64,000 nt of DNA from CAWFXC01 sp963819735 (GTDB lineage: Bacteria > Actinomycetota > Acidimicrobiia > IMCC26256 > DASPTH01), in assembly GCA_963819735.1 (NCBI GenBank), contig CAWFXC010000001.1, forward strand, positions 186,001 to 250,000. Direction: 5' to 3'. The translations under genes were made by a program, and so were the position numbers. Shown one piece after another: positions 18,302 through 27,593 of this stretch; position 1 is the first letter of the stretch; the number at the start of each line of letters is the position of its first letter. The notes under the pieces were generated by a model. The model made no database searches. It was not told the DNA's origin and saw only the letters and a list, made by a program, of their open reading frames with translations.

Positions 18302-18453
18302 CCCGTCGTGCGCTTTGGATCGACAATGGTCGCGAAGGATGGCCCAGGTGGAGTCGAGCTGCAATCACCAGGCTGGAGCGCGGACGCCGCTGAGGCTCGG
18401 CCTGTCCATTCGCGTCCGGTGCAGCCACTGGTCCGTCGTGGTGGACTTGGTAC

Positions 18454-19662
18454 ATGACCGAGCTCGACGCGATGACGGCCCAGTTCGCCGATGCCGCCCT
18501 GCCGTTCAGTGATCCCGAGGGTGCCGCGGCCCGGGCGTCCGCAGAACCCATGTCGATGTACGCCCGGCGATCGGCGCGCTGCCCGGTCGAGCGCATCGGA
18601 GACAATCTCGTCGTCCTGTTGCGCATGGCCGACATCCTCTACGTGAACAAGCACCACGACGTCGAGCAGGCGTCGAAGTATCTCGGCAGTAGTCGACCGG
18701 CCATCCCCCTAGGGCTCGACGGCGCCGAGCACCGCAAGTACCGGCGCCTGCTCGACCCTGTCTTCACCGCCAAGCGCGTCGCGCCCCTCGCCGACAACGT
18801 GCGCGCGCTCGCCGAGAAGATGATCGATGCATTCGTCGCCGACGGCGCGGTACGGGCATACGAGCGGTGGTGCGAACCACTGCCGTCCACGATCTTCCTC
18901 TCGATCCTCGGATTGCCCCTCGCCGATCTCGACGACTTCCTGCACTTCAAGAAACGCATCCTCGGCACCGAGTTCGCCACACTGGCGTTCGACGACGCCA
19001 TGGCCCGTCGCGAGGAAGCCGTGGTGTGGATCCACGACTACTTCAACCGCCTGCTCGACGACCGGCTCGGCGCCGATGATCCCGGCGACGACCTGCTCGG
19101 CTGGCTCCTCACCGCGGAGGTGGAGCACGAACGGCTCCCACGCGAGGATCTCCTCGACATTCTCGGCCTCCTGATGATCGCCGGGCTCGACACCGTGGCG
19201 GCGTCGCTCGCCTGCTTTCTCAGCTACCTCGCCCGACACCCCGACGACCGGCGCAGGCTGGTCGCCGATCCGTCGTTGTGGCCGTCGGCGATCGAAGAGC
19301 TGATGCGCTACGAGTCGCCGGTCACCGACGGCGGGCGCATCGCGCTCGCCGACCTCGACCTCCCGAGCGGCGAGCACGTCACCGCGGGATCGAAGATGGC
19401 CATCATGTGGCACGCGGCCAACCTCGATCCCGACGCGTTCGAGGATCCGCTCACGGTCGACTTCACCCGCATGCCGAATCCGCACATCGGCTTCGCCAGC
19501 GGCTTCCACCGCTGTCTGGGCTCGCATCTGGCCCGAATGGAGATGCAGGTCGCGCTCGAGGTGTGGCACCAGCGGATCCCCGATTACGAGATCTCGCCGG
19601 GGTCCGATCTCACTTACTCCGGCAATCCTCGTGCACCTCACCACCTCACGCTCACCTGGTGA
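18454..19662 (+). CDS. Cytochrome P450
   Basis: A 402-residue soluble P450. The I-helix motif is AGLDT, the K-helix ExxR is EELMR, and the haem loop is FASGFHRCLGSHLAR with the cysteine thiolate. It resembles the P450 at 6.5-7.7 kb, including LPSTIFL and AGLDTV segments, so the two are likely paralogues with related substrates. A 152-bp gap separates it from the CoA-transferase, and an acyl-CoA ligase follows 79 bp downstream, consistent with oxidation followed by CoA activation. Confidence 0.93.
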   Translation: MTELDAMTAQFADAALPFSDPEGAAARASAEPMSMYARRSARCPVERIGDNLVVLLRMADILYVNKHHDVEQASKYLGSSRPAIPLGLDGAEHRKYRRLLDPVFTAKRVAPLADNVRALAEKMIDAFVADGAVRAYERWCEPLPSTIFLSILGLPLADLDDFLHFKKRILGTEFATLAFDDAMARREEAVVWIHDYFNRLLDDRLGADDPGDDLLGWLLTAEVEHERLPREDLLDILGLLMIAGLDTVAASLACFLSYLARHPDDRRRLVADPSLWPSAIEELMRYESPVTDGGRIALADLDLPSGEHVTAGSKMAIMWHAANLDPDAFEDPLTVDFTRMPNPHIGFASGFHRCLGSHLARMEMQVALEVWHQRIPDYEISPGSDLTYSGNPRAPHHLTLTW

Positions 19663-19741
19663 TCGGGAGCGAGATGCGCAACGTCCGCACGGTCCCGGAC
19701 GAGCGCGACTTCGGGAGCCTGCGCGCGCCGGCGGTCGGATC

Positions 19742-21295
19742 GTGAACGCGGACGATCCGGTCGCGTCGATCCCCGCGTTGGCGCAGTGGGCGGCTGCCCG
19801 CTACGGCGACGCCGAGGCGGTGGTCGACGGTGACACCCGGCTGACGTTCCGCGACCTCGCCGCCTTGGCCCTCCAGGCGACCCGCGCGGCTATCGCGCGC
19901 GGTGTCCAGCCGGGTGACCGGATTGCGATCTGGGCGCCGAACTCGTGGGAGTGGATTGTTGCGGCGCTCGGGGTGCTCGGGGCGGGCGGCTGGCTCGTAC
20001 CGGTGAACACGCGGTTCAAGGGAGACGAAGCGGCCTACGTGCTCGCCCAGTCGGACGCCACCGCGCTCTTCACCGTGCGAGGCTTCCTCAATGTCGATTA
20101 CGTGTCCATGTTGCGAGCGACCGACCCGCACCTGCGCTGCCTCGACGATGTCGTGCTCCTCGCCGGTCCCGTCACCGACCCGAACGAGTGCACCTTCGAC
20201 GACTTTCTCACCCACGGCGACGCGATCGACCCGGCCGACGCCGACGCGCGGATCGCCGCTCTCGGGCTGGAGGACGTCGCCGACGTGATCTTCACCTCGG
20301 GGACCACCGGGCGCCCGAAGGGCGTGATGCTCGAGCACGGTGCGTCGCTCCGCGCCTTCGACGCGTGGGCCCGGTGCTTCGGACTACGCGAGGGCGACCG
20401 GTATCTCATCGTCAATCCGTTCTTCCACTGCTTCGGGTACAAGGCGGGATGGATGGCGTGCCTCCAGCAGGGCGCAACCGCGCTGCCGATCCGCGCGCTG
20501 GAGATCGACCACCTCCTCGAGATCGTGGCGGCAGAGCGGGTGTCGGCACTGCCGGGCCCACCGACGCTCTTCTCGTCGCTGCTCGACGCGGTCGGCGGCG
20601 ACGCCGACCTGTCGTCGTTGCGGGTCGGGTTCGTCGGCGCGTCCACCGTGGCGCCCGAGCTGTTGCGGCGCATCCGCGCCGAGCTCCCGTTCGAGGCGCT
20701 CACGACGGGTTACGGGCTCACCGAGTGCACCGCGTTGGTGTCGATCACGCGGCCGGACGCCGAGCCGGAGCACGTGGCGTACTGGAACGGCGGCTACCCG
20801 CTCGAGGGAATCGAAGTCGTCATCGCCGACGACGACGAGATCCTCGTGCGCGGGTTCAACGTGATGCGGGGCTACTACAAGGACCCCGACGCCACCGCGC
20901 GTGCGATCGACGCCGAGGGATGGCTGCACACGGGTGACATCGGCGCGCGCGACGACGACGGCGCGCTGCGCATATCGGACCGCAAGAAGGACATCTACAT
21001 CAGCGGCGGCTTCAATGTGTCACCCGCCGAGGTCGAGAACCTCCTGCTCGGTTTCGACGTCGTCTCCCAGGTCGCGGTGGTCGGCATTCCGGACGACCGT
21101 CTCGGTGAGACGGGGGCGGCATTCGTGGTGCTCGGGCCGGGAACGAGCACGACCCCCGAAGAGGTCATTGCGTGGGCGCGTGAGCACATGGCCAACTACA
21201 AGGTGCCCCGCCGGGTCGTGGTGGTGAGCGAGCTGCCGCTCAACGCGAGCGGGAAGGTGCTCAAGCGCGAACTACGCGCCCGACTCTCGAGCTAG
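19742..21295 (+). CDS. Acyl-CoA ligase (AMP-binding; FadD3-like)
   Basis: A 517-residue adenylate-forming ligase. Motifs in order are FTSGTTGRPKGVM (P-loop-like), TTGYGLTECTAL (A5), GWLHTGDIG (A7) and LPLNASGKVLKREL with the catalytic lysine. It activates a carboxylate to acyl-AMP and then acyl-CoA. Overall likeness to FadD3-type ligases, which act on the steroid-derived HIP propionate, is suggestive but not proven. The frame opens at 19,631 inside the P450 gene; GTG 19,742 was chosen because homology begins there and it avoids the overlap. Confidence 0.9.
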   Translation: MNADDPVASIPALAQWAAARYGDAEAVVDGDTRLTFRDLAALALQATRAAIARGVQPGDRIAIWAPNSWEWIVAALGVLGAGGWLVPVNTRFKGDEAAYVLAQSDATALFTVRGFLNVDYVSMLRATDPHLRCLDDVVLLAGPVTDPNECTFDDFLTHGDAIDPADADARIAALGLEDVADVIFTSGTTGRPKGVMLEHGASLRAFDAWARCFGLREGDRYLIVNPFFHCFGYKAGWMACLQQGATALPIRALEIDHLLEIVAAERVSALPGPPTLFSSLLDAVGGDADLSSLRVGFVGASTVAPELLRRIRAELPFEALTTGYGLTECTALVSITRPDAEPEHVAYWNGGYPLEGIEVVIADDDEILVRGFNVMRGYYKDPDATARAIDAEGWLHTGDIGARDDDGALRISDRKKDIYISGGFNVSPAEVENLLLGFDVVSQVAVVGIPDDRLGETGAAFVVLGPGTSTTPEEVIAWAREHMANYKVPRRVVVVSELPLNASGKVLKRELRARLSS

Positions 21296-21408
21296 CCGAC
21301 GATGCCCATCACGCGCCTTGTTGAGTTCCGTCGTCAGTTGGTCGCCTCGCGCACGCGAATCAGCAAAATGATAGAACGACATGCAGTGGTCGCCAGATCG
21401 ACGTCCCG

Positions 21409-23094
21409 ATGACCGGTCTCCTCGTTCGCGGCGGCGAGGTGGTCGACGGCACTGGTGCGCCGGCGCGTCGCCACGATGTTCGCATCGCGGGCGGCGTGAT
21501 CGCCGAGATCGGCCCGGGTCTCGCGCTCGGATCCGATGAGCGCGAACTCGACGCGGGCGGCGCCACGGTGACGCCCGGCTTCATCGACTCGCACACCCAC
21601 TTCGACCCCACGGTCTTCTGGGACCCCACGTGCGACCCGATGCCGCAGCACGGTGTGACCACGGTGCTCATCGGCAACTGCTCGCTGTCCCTCGCACCAT
21701 TGCGCCCGGAGCAGCGCGAGGGGCTGAGCGCGGTGTTCGCGTACGTCGAGGACATGCCGCCGTCGGTGTTCGCGGAGTCGGTGCCGTGGTGCTGGACGAC
21801 GTTTCCCGAGTACCTCGACGCGATTCGCGCGCTGCCGTGCACGGTGAACATCGCGACGCTCGTCGGCCACACACCCTTGCGGATGTTCGTCATGGGCGAC
21901 GAGGCGTGGGACCGCCCGGCAAATCCCGACGAGCGACGGACCATGGCCGATGTGCTCGACGAAGCCCTGGTCGCTGGTGCACTCGGGCTCTCGACCTCGT
22001 GGTTCGACGAGGACGCGCGCAGGCGACCCACGCCCAGCGTGCTCGCCGACGATGACGAGCTGGGCGAGCTCCTCGACGTACTGGTCGACCGGGATGCCTT
22101 CCTCGAGTTCATCCCTGACGTGAAGACCAGCGCGTGGCGCGACGACGTCGAACGGGTCGCGCGTCTCACCGGATCGCGGGGCCTCGTGTCGACGTTCAAC
22201 GGGATCTTCTGTGACAACGACCGGCCGGGCCGGATCCTCGAGATCCTCGACCACATCGGCGAGCTCCAGACCGCCGGCGTCCAGATGTACCCGCAGGTCT
22301 CACCGCGGGGGGTCGACGTCCGCGTGAACTGGTACGGCGGGATGTCGTTCTACGGCATGGCGACCACTTGGCACCGCGTAGTGCAGGGCGACGCGGACGA
22401 GAAGCGGGGGTTGCTCACCGACGCCGAGTGGCGGCGTCAAGCTCGCGACGAGTGGGACACCACGAAGCGCACCATGTTCCCGCACCGGTTCCCGGAACGC
22501 GTGAGGCTGGTCGAGGTACGTGACCCCGCGCTGCAACCCTGGGTCGGTCGCACGTTGGCCGAGTTGGTCGCCGCACGCGGCGGCCATCCGTCCGACGTAC
22601 TGGCCGACTGGTTGCTCGAGAACGATCTCGAGCCGGGTGTCGTGGGCGTCGACGTCACCAACGCCGACGTCGAGGGTGTCGCCGCGATGTTGCGACACCC
22701 GGCCGCGATCATCTCGAACAGCGACGCGGGAGCGCATCTGCAGATGATGTGCGCCAGCGGCGACACCACGCTGCTGCTCACTCGCCATGTGCGCGAACGG
22801 GATGACTTCACCCTCGAGGACGCGATCTGGCAGCTCACCGGCCGCCAGGCGACGACCTTCGGCATGTCCGGCCGCGGGGTCCTACGCCCCGGAGCGTTCG
22901 CCGACGTCACGGTGTTCGCGCTCGACGAACTCCACTGGGACAAGGAGGAGTTCGTCACCGACCTCCCCGGCGCCGGGCCCCGGTTCCGCCGGCCCGATGG
23001 CGGCTACCGCTACACCATCACCGGCGGCGAGGTCACCCAGGAGCACGGTACGCTCACCGGTTCGCGCCCGGGTCGACTGGTTGAACGGACTTGA
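21409..23094 (+). CDS. N-acyl-D-amino-acid deacylase-like amidohydrolase
   Basis: A 561-residue amidohydrolase-superfamily enzyme (D-aminoacylase/AHS branch). The beta-sandwich N-terminus is followed by the zinc motif FIDSHTHFDP near residue 63, and later by the metal/substrate segment SNSDAGAHLQMM near residue 442. Family members hydrolyse N-acyl-D-amino acids or related amides. It starts with ATG 113 bp after the acyl-CoA ligase and is convergent with the HAD phosphatase. In such catabolic blocks this family is often over-annotated, and the real substrate may be another amide or cyclic imide. Confidence 0.85.
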   Translation: MTGLLVRGGEVVDGTGAPARRHDVRIAGGVIAEIGPGLALGSDERELDAGGATVTPGFIDSHTHFDPTVFWDPTCDPMPQHGVTTVLIGNCSLSLAPLRPEQREGLSAVFAYVEDMPPSVFAESVPWCWTTFPEYLDAIRALPCTVNIATLVGHTPLRMFVMGDEAWDRPANPDERRTMADVLDEALVAGALGLSTSWFDEDARRRPTPSVLADDDELGELLDVLVDRDAFLEFIPDVKTSAWRDDVERVARLTGSRGLVSTFNGIFCDNDRPGRILEILDHIGELQTAGVQMYPQVSPRGVDVRVNWYGGMSFYGMATTWHRVVQGDADEKRGLLTDAEWRRQARDEWDTTKRTMFPHRFPERVRLVEVRDPALQPWVGRTLAELVAARGGHPSDVLADWLLENDLEPGVVGVDVTNADVEGVAAMLRHPAAIISNSDAGAHLQMMCASGDTTLLLTRHVRERDDFTLEDAIWQLTGRQATTFGMSGRGVLRPGAFADVTVFALDELHWDKEEFVTDLPGAGPRFRRPDGGYRYTITGGEVTQEHGTLTGSRPGRLVERT

Positions 23095-23130
23095 GTCCTC
23101 ACTCGCGAGGCGATCGTCGCGCGCCCGCGG

Positions 23131-23817
23131 TCAGAGGCCCGGAAACGGATCCTCGAGCGAGCTCATCACATGCACCGCACCCGCGGCGGCAAGCTCTTCC
23201 GTCGAATAGTGACCGGTGGCCACGCCGACCGACACTGCTCCTGCCGCATGGGCGGCGTCGATGTCGCGCGGCGTGTCCCCCACCACGAGCACATCGGCGG
23301 CGATGAGATCGTCGTGCAGACGGCCCGCCTTCTCGATGGCGAGGCGCGTGAGCTCGGGGCGGTCGGGCGAGTCGGAGCCGTACGCGCCGAAGATGAAGAA
23401 ACGGTTGAGGTTGGCCGGCATGAGCTTGGTGCGGGCCGCGCCTTCCATGGCCCCCGAGACCAACCCGAGGATCACGCCGGCATCGGTGAGCTGCAGCAGA
23501 AGTTGCTCCGCGCCGGCCAGTACTTCGTACTGCTCGGAGGTCCAGATGTCTTCAGCCAGGTGCAACAGGTACTGCGCGTAGAGCTTGTCGAGCTCATCGG
23601 CACTCGGGTCGCGGCCCAGGACACCACGGAAGGTCTCCGTCGCCACCTGGGGGTCGGTCTCGCCGGCCGAGGTGTGCGTGCCGATGTCGGCGGGAGTGTC
23701 GTAGAGCTTCTCGAACGCGGCGTTCCAACTTCGCGCACCGGCACCGCCGGTATGGATCAACGTCTCGTCCACGTCGAACAGCACAGCTACCGGCTTGGTC
23801 ACAACACCGGAGATCAT
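23131..23817 (-). CDS. HAD-family hydrolase (phosphoglycolate phosphatase-like)
   Basis: A 228-residue HAD-fold protein. Motif I is LFDVDETLIHTGG (nucleophile and acid aspartates), motif II lies in LGLVSGAMEG, and motif IV is VVGDTPRDIDAAHAAG. The cap is helical (type C1). Such enzymes dephosphorylate small phosphate esters. ATG 23,817 has GGAG nine bases upstream; GTG 23,802 is an alternative. It ends the minus-strand run after the TauD-like gene, 61 bp downstream of it, and may be a passenger rather than part of sulfonate metabolism. Confidence 0.88.
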   Translation of the reverse strand: MISGVVTKPVAVLFDVDETLIHTGGAGARSWNAAFEKLYDTPADIGTHTSAGETDPQVATETFRGVLGRDPSADELDKLYAQYLLHLAEDIWTSEQYEVLAGAEQLLLQLTDAGVILGLVSGAMEGAARTKLMPANLNRFFIFGAYGSDSPDRPELTRLAIEKAGRLHDDLIAADVLVVGDTPRDIDAAHAAGAVSVGVATGHYSTEELAAAGAVHVMSSLEDPFPGL

Positions 23818-23878
23818 GGCAGAGCGCTCCGGTGCTCACAACACGCGACTCCGCCAGTGTCGGCACCAGGCACGCCGG

Positions 23879-24769
23879 TCAGGCAACGGGTGCAGCACCC
23901 CGAAGGGTGACGCGCTGGATCACGCGGGCACGGTCCCCGTAGTCGCCGACCACCGAGTGCTGGGTGGCGAAGTTGTCCCAGAAGCCGAGCGTGCCCGCCT
24001 GCCAGTGGTACCGCACCACGTACTCGGGGCGCACCGAGTGCGCGTAGAGGAACCCGAGCAGCGCGTCGCTCTCGGCGCGGGAGAGGTCCTTGATGTGCGA
24101 CGTGAACCCGGGATTGACGAACAGCACGCGCTTGCCCGTCTCCGGATGCGTGATCACCACTGGGTGCTCCACCGGGTCGAGGCTCGCGTACCGCTCCCCT
24201 TCCCACGTGCCCTCGCCGACCAGCTCCAGCACCTTTGCGAATTGGTGACGGCCGTCGTGCACGGCCGTGAGCGTCGAGAGGTAGCCCTGCAGCGACGGGC
24301 TGAGGCCTTCGTACGCGGCCTGCTGATTCGAGAAGAGGGTGTCGCCACCCGCGTCCGGCACCACGACCGCCCGGAGGATCGATCCCGCGGGCGGACGCTT
24401 CACGAACGTCACGTCGGTGTGCCACGAGAGGCCCGCGCTGCGCTCGGCGACGTCGCCGTAGAGCGCGGCCAGCTCCGACTGCTTCGTGTAGTCGATCTCG
24501 AAGACCTCGGGATGATCGGCCAGCCCCGGGATGAGCGGATGCCCCTCCGTCGGCTCTCCGAGGCGCGCCGCGAACGCCAGGTGCTCGACCGGTTCGAGGT
24601 GCTGACCGGGAAAGAACACGACCTTGTGCTCGAGCCACGCGGCGCGGATGGCCCCGACCTCGGCGTCGCTCAGCGAGCGAAGGTCGACGCCGCGGATCTC
24701 GGCGCCGATGCGCGCCGAGAGCGGCGTGACGTCGAGCGCGACATCGGTTTGGGGAAGCGTGCTGGTCAT
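23879..24769 (-). CDS. TauD/TfdA-family 2-oxoglutarate-dependent dioxygenase (1)
   Basis: A 296-residue Fe(II)/2-oxoglutarate dioxygenase. The HxD iron motif is WHTDVTF near residue 108, the distal histidine lies in the TQHSVVGDYG region, and the 2-oxoglutarate-binding arginine follows in RARVIQRVTL. TauD enzymes release sulfite from taurine; relatives act on alkyl sulfates or aryloxy acids. The start overlaps the stop of the ABC ATPase gene (ATGA), so it is translationally coupled to a sulfonate-type uptake system, which supports a sulfur-scavenging role. It is a paralogue of the divergent gene at 27.6 kb. Confidence 0.9.
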   Translation of the reverse strand: MTSTLPQTDVALDVTPLSARIGAEIRGVDLRSLSDAEVGAIRAAWLEHKVVFFPGQHLEPVEHLAFAARLGEPTEGHPLIPGLADHPEVFEIDYTKQSELAALYGDVAERSAGLSWHTDVTFVKRPPAGSILRAVVVPDAGGDTLFSNQQAAYEGLSPSLQGYLSTLTAVHDGRHQFAKVLELVGEGTWEGERYASLDPVEHPVVITHPETGKRVLFVNPGFTSHIKDLSRAESDALLGFLYAHSVRPEYVVRYHWQAGTLGFWDNFATQHSVVGDYGDRARVIQRVTLRGAAPVA

Positions 24770-25563
24770 CGGGGTTTCTCCTGGGGTTCGGGGACGGAAT
24801 TGGGGTCGTCAGAGATGTCGATGGTGGCGTCGTCCTCCACGCCCAGCTCGCCGAGGAGCTGCGTGCGCAGCGCCGCGAACCGGGCGTCGGAACGCAGACG
24901 AGGGCGAGGGAAGGTCGAACCGATTGGGACGTCGAGTGAGATCACGCCGTCGGTGAGCACGAGCACCCGGTCGGCGAGCACGATGGCTTCGTCGACGTCG
25001 TGGGTCACGAGCAGGACCGCCGGGTGGTGTCGCGCGCAGAGCTGGGCGACGAGGACGTGCATCCGGATGCGCGTCAGCGCATCGAGCGCGCCGAACGGCT
25101 CGTCCAGCAACAGCAGCGCCGGCTCGCGGACGAGCGCTCGCGCCAACGCGGCGCGCTGGGCCTCGCCGCCGGAGAGGGTCTTGGGCCAATCCTCCGCGTG
25201 CTCGGCGAGACCGACCTCCGCGAGCGCCTGCTTCCCGCGGTCTCGGCTCTCGCGTCGGTTCAACCCGAGCACCACGTTGTCGAGGACCTTGGCCCACGGG
25301 AGCAGCCGAGGGTCCTGGAACACCACCGCACGCCGCTCGGGCACGAGGATCTCGCCGGTCGCCGCCGGATCGAGGCCGGCGAGCGCCCGCAGGAAGGTGC
25401 TCTTGCCCGAGCCGCTGCGACCGAGCAGGGCGACGAACTCGCCCGGACGGATGTCGAGATCGATGCCGCGCAGGACCGCGCGGTCGCCGAAGGCGCGCGA
25501 CACGTGACGAACCTGCACCGCCACGTCGGCGCCTCGGTCCGAGAGGCTGAGCGCGTCGTTCAC
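24766..25563 (-). CDS. ABC transporter ATP-binding protein (SsuB/TauB type)
   Basis: A 265-residue ABC ATPase. Walker A is GRSGSGKST, the Q-loop follows, the signature is LSGGEAQRAALARAL, Walker B is LLLLDEPFGALD, and the H-loop histidine is in THDVDEA. These match nitrate/sulfonate/taurine importers. The frame stays open far upstream inside the permease gene. GTG 25,563, which overlaps the permease stop (GTGA), was chosen because homology begins a few residues later. It would power import through the adjacent permease. Confidence 0.92.
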   Translation of the reverse strand: MNDALSLSDRGADVAVQVRHVSRAFGDRAVLRGIDLDIRPGEFVALLGRSGSGKSTFLRALAGLDPAATGEILVPERRAVVFQDPRLLPWAKVLDNVVLGLNRRESRDRGKQALAEVGLAEHAEDWPKTLSGGEAQRAALARALVREPALLLLDEPFGALDALTRIRMHVLVAQLCARHHPAVLLVTHDVDEAIVLADRVLVLTDGVISLDVPIGSTFPRPRLRSDARFAALRTQLLGELGVEDDATIDISDDPNSVPEPQEKPR

Positions 25564-26441
25564 CGACCGGGTTGCCACCGCAGCACTCCCCTCTCGAGCA
25601 GGCGCACGAGGGTGTCGGTGATCAGCCCGAGCACCGCGTACACCAGCAGGCAGACGATGATGACGTCGGTCTGGAAGAACGTCTGCGCCTTGACGATGAG
25701 GGCACCGAGACCCTGGGTCGCGTTGACCTGCTCGGCGAACACCAGGATCAACCACGCGATCGCGGTGGCCAGGCGGACGCCGACGAGGAACCCGGGCATC
25801 GCGCCGGGCAGCACCACCCGCCGGATGCGCTGCCAACGGCCGAGCCCGACCACGCGCGCGAGTTCCATGTACCCGGGGTCGATTTGGCGGATCGCCGAGT
25901 ACGTGTTGACGTAGACCGGGAACGCCACGCCGATGACGATCAGCGCGATCTTGTACGTCTCCCCGATCCCCAGCCAGATGATGAACAGGGATTGCAGTCC
26001 GATCACCGGCACGAACCGCAGCATCTGCACGTTGCGGTCGATCAGGTTGTCACCGAGTCGGCTGAGACCGGCGGCGAGCGCCAGCAGCGTGGCGATGGGG
26101 ACGCCGATCGCGAAGCCCCACAGCACTCGCTTGAGCGACGCCCAGATCGCCGGCCCGAGTGTGCCGTCGCGCAGCAGGTCCCACGCGACGTCGATCACCT
26201 TCGACGGCGCGGGCAGGTCCTGGGAGCTCACCCAGCCCACCTTCACCGCGAGCTCCCAGAGGGCGAAGAACAGCACCACCCCGAGGAACCGCTCGAAGCC
26301 GCTGAACCGCCGCCTGCGGCGGGTGTCCTGCTGGCCGGTCGGCAGCCGGACGAGTGTCGACGGCGCGGCGGGGGTTTCCTCGGCGACGTCGGGACTGGTC
26401 GACGCGTCGTCCGTCTCGACCATGCGGTCGACCGCGGTCAT
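25560..26441 (-). CDS. ABC transporter permease (SsuC/TauC type)
   Basis: A 293-residue inner-membrane permease. About 50 hydrophilic N-terminal residues precede six or so hydrophobic segments, starting with FLGVVLFFALWELAVKVGW. The EAA-type coupling loop is ARVVGLGRWQRIRRVVLPGAMPG near residue 190, typical of the nitrate/sulfonate/taurine class. The start overlaps the stop of the substrate-binding protein gene, and its own stop overlaps the ATPase start, giving a fully coupled A-C-B order. Confidence 0.92.
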   Translation of the reverse strand: MTAVDRMVETDDASTSPDVAEETPAAPSTLVRLPTGQQDTRRRRRFSGFERFLGVVLFFALWELAVKVGWVSSQDLPAPSKVIDVAWDLLRDGTLGPAIWASLKRVLWGFAIGVPIATLLALAAGLSRLGDNLIDRNVQMLRFVPVIGLQSLFIIWLGIGETYKIALIVIGVAFPVYVNTYSAIRQIDPGYMELARVVGLGRWQRIRRVVLPGAMPGFLVGVRLATAIAWLILVFAEQVNATQGLGALIVKAQTFFQTDVIIVCLLVYAVLGLITDTLVRLLERGVLRWQPGR

Positions 26442-27502
26442 TTGGTGCTCTGCCCCGCGGCCTGGACGATCGCGTTGTAGCGAGTGTCGAATTCCTTGCT
26501 CGCGTTGACCTTCACCGGGATCTCTCCCGCTTGGTAGAAGAGGTCGGCGAGGTGCTGCTGGGCCTTCACGACCGAACCGGGCAACGTCACGAAACTCGTG
26601 CCACCGGTCTGCTTCGCCACGACCAGCGCCCGGTCCGCGGGGAGGTGGTACTGGCCGACGTAGACGGCTTGCGCGACCTGTTCGGGGTGGGCGGACGTGT
26701 ACTGGAACGCTCGCACCAGTCGCCCGATGTAGTCGCCCAGCGCGGCAGCCTTGGCCTTGTCGCCGAGCGCGTCCTGCGTGGCGATGAGGAAGCTGGACCG
26801 ATCGGTGATCACGCTCGCCTTGGCCACCACCTTCGCGGCGGGATTGGCGGCGATGTACACGCTCGTGAGCGGCTCCACCAGCACGCCGGCGTCGGCGGAA
26901 CCACTCTGGAGCGCCGGCGAGGCCTGGGTGAGCGGAAGGTTCACCGGGGTGATGTCCGACAGCTTGAGCCCGGCCGAGTCGAGGGCCTCGAGGACAGCTG
27001 CCTCACCCGCGGTGCCCTGCTGGTAGGTGACCTTCTTCCCCTTCAGATCTTTCCAACCCGCGATGTCCTTGCTGCCGGGCGAGGTCAGGAGCCCGTACGA
27101 GCCGTTGGCCGTGGCCCAGCCGGCCACCGCGGTGATGTCCTGCTTGGCCGCCTGGGCGAAGATCAGCGGGGTGCTCCCCACGAAGCCGGCGTCGATCGCG
27201 CCCGCCTGGAACGCCTGGAGCATCGGTGGACCGCCGACGAACGCGGAGTACTCCACCTTGTAGGGGAAGTTCTGGTCCTCCCCCGAGAGCTTCAGGGCCG
27301 TCTTCAGGTAGTCGAGTTGATCGCCGACGCGCAGCGTCGTGCCCGCAGGAATCTTCGTCGGTACGGTCGTCGTGGGGCTCGCTTTGCTCTTGCTCGAGTG
27401 CCCGCTGGCGGCGCCCGCCGGGGCCATCGACGAGCACACGCCTGCGATGAGGAACAGGGCGACGGCGAGGCCGAGGACGTGCCGCTTGCGGCGTCGAGGC
27501 AT
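26438..27502 (-). CDS. ABC transporter substrate-binding protein (SsuA/TauA type)
   Basis: A 354-residue secreted binding protein. The N-terminus MPRRRKRH followed by LGLAVALFLIAGVCSSM is a signal peptide; the cysteine could be a lipidation site, although the preceding residues are not a perfect lipobox. The mature part has the periplasmic binding fold of the SsuA/NMT1 type (AFQAGAIDAGFVGSTPLIFA; GKKVTYQQGTAGEAAV). It would capture sulfonates or sulfate esters for the coupled permease. AAGGA precedes the ATG, and a 91-bp divergent region separates it from the second TauD-like gene. Confidence 0.9.
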   Translation of the reverse strand: MPRRRKRHVLGLAVALFLIAGVCSSMAPAGAASGHSSKSKASPTTTVPTKIPAGTTLRVGDQLDYLKTALKLSGEDQNFPYKVEYSAFVGGPPMLQAFQAGAIDAGFVGSTPLIFAQAAKQDITAVAGWATANGSYGLLTSPGSKDIAGWKDLKGKKVTYQQGTAGEAAVLEALDSAGLKLSDITPVNLPLTQASPALQSGSADAGVLVEPLTSVYIAANPAAKVVAKASVITDRSSFLIATQDALGDKAKAAALGDYIGRLVRAFQYTSAHPEQVAQAVYVGQYHLPADRALVVAKQTGGTSFVTLPGSVVKAQQHLADLFYQAGEIPVKVNASKEFDTRYNAIVQAAGQSTK

Positions 27503-27544
27503 GGAGATGCATCCTTCTCTTTAAATCTGATCGGGAACATCAAC

Positions 27545-27557
27545 TTTAGCCTCTAAA
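27545..27557. promoter_or_regulatory. Candidate operator TTTAG-N3-CTAAA in a divergent promoter region
   Basis: The 91-bp region between the divergent binding-protein and TauD-like genes is AT-rich for this genome. It contains the perfect inverted repeat TTTAG-CCT-CTAAA. A shared operator for a sulfur-responsive regulator is plausible; no regulator gene lies next to it. Confidence 0.4.
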
Positions 27558-27593
27558 CTCTGACCAATCCAGTCGGCTTTCCGAGGAGACGCC

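Noticed and set aside
25564..25836. N-terminal extension of the ABC ATPase frame
   Set aside because: It is a shadow of the permease gene; the ATPase homology starts right after GTG 25,563.
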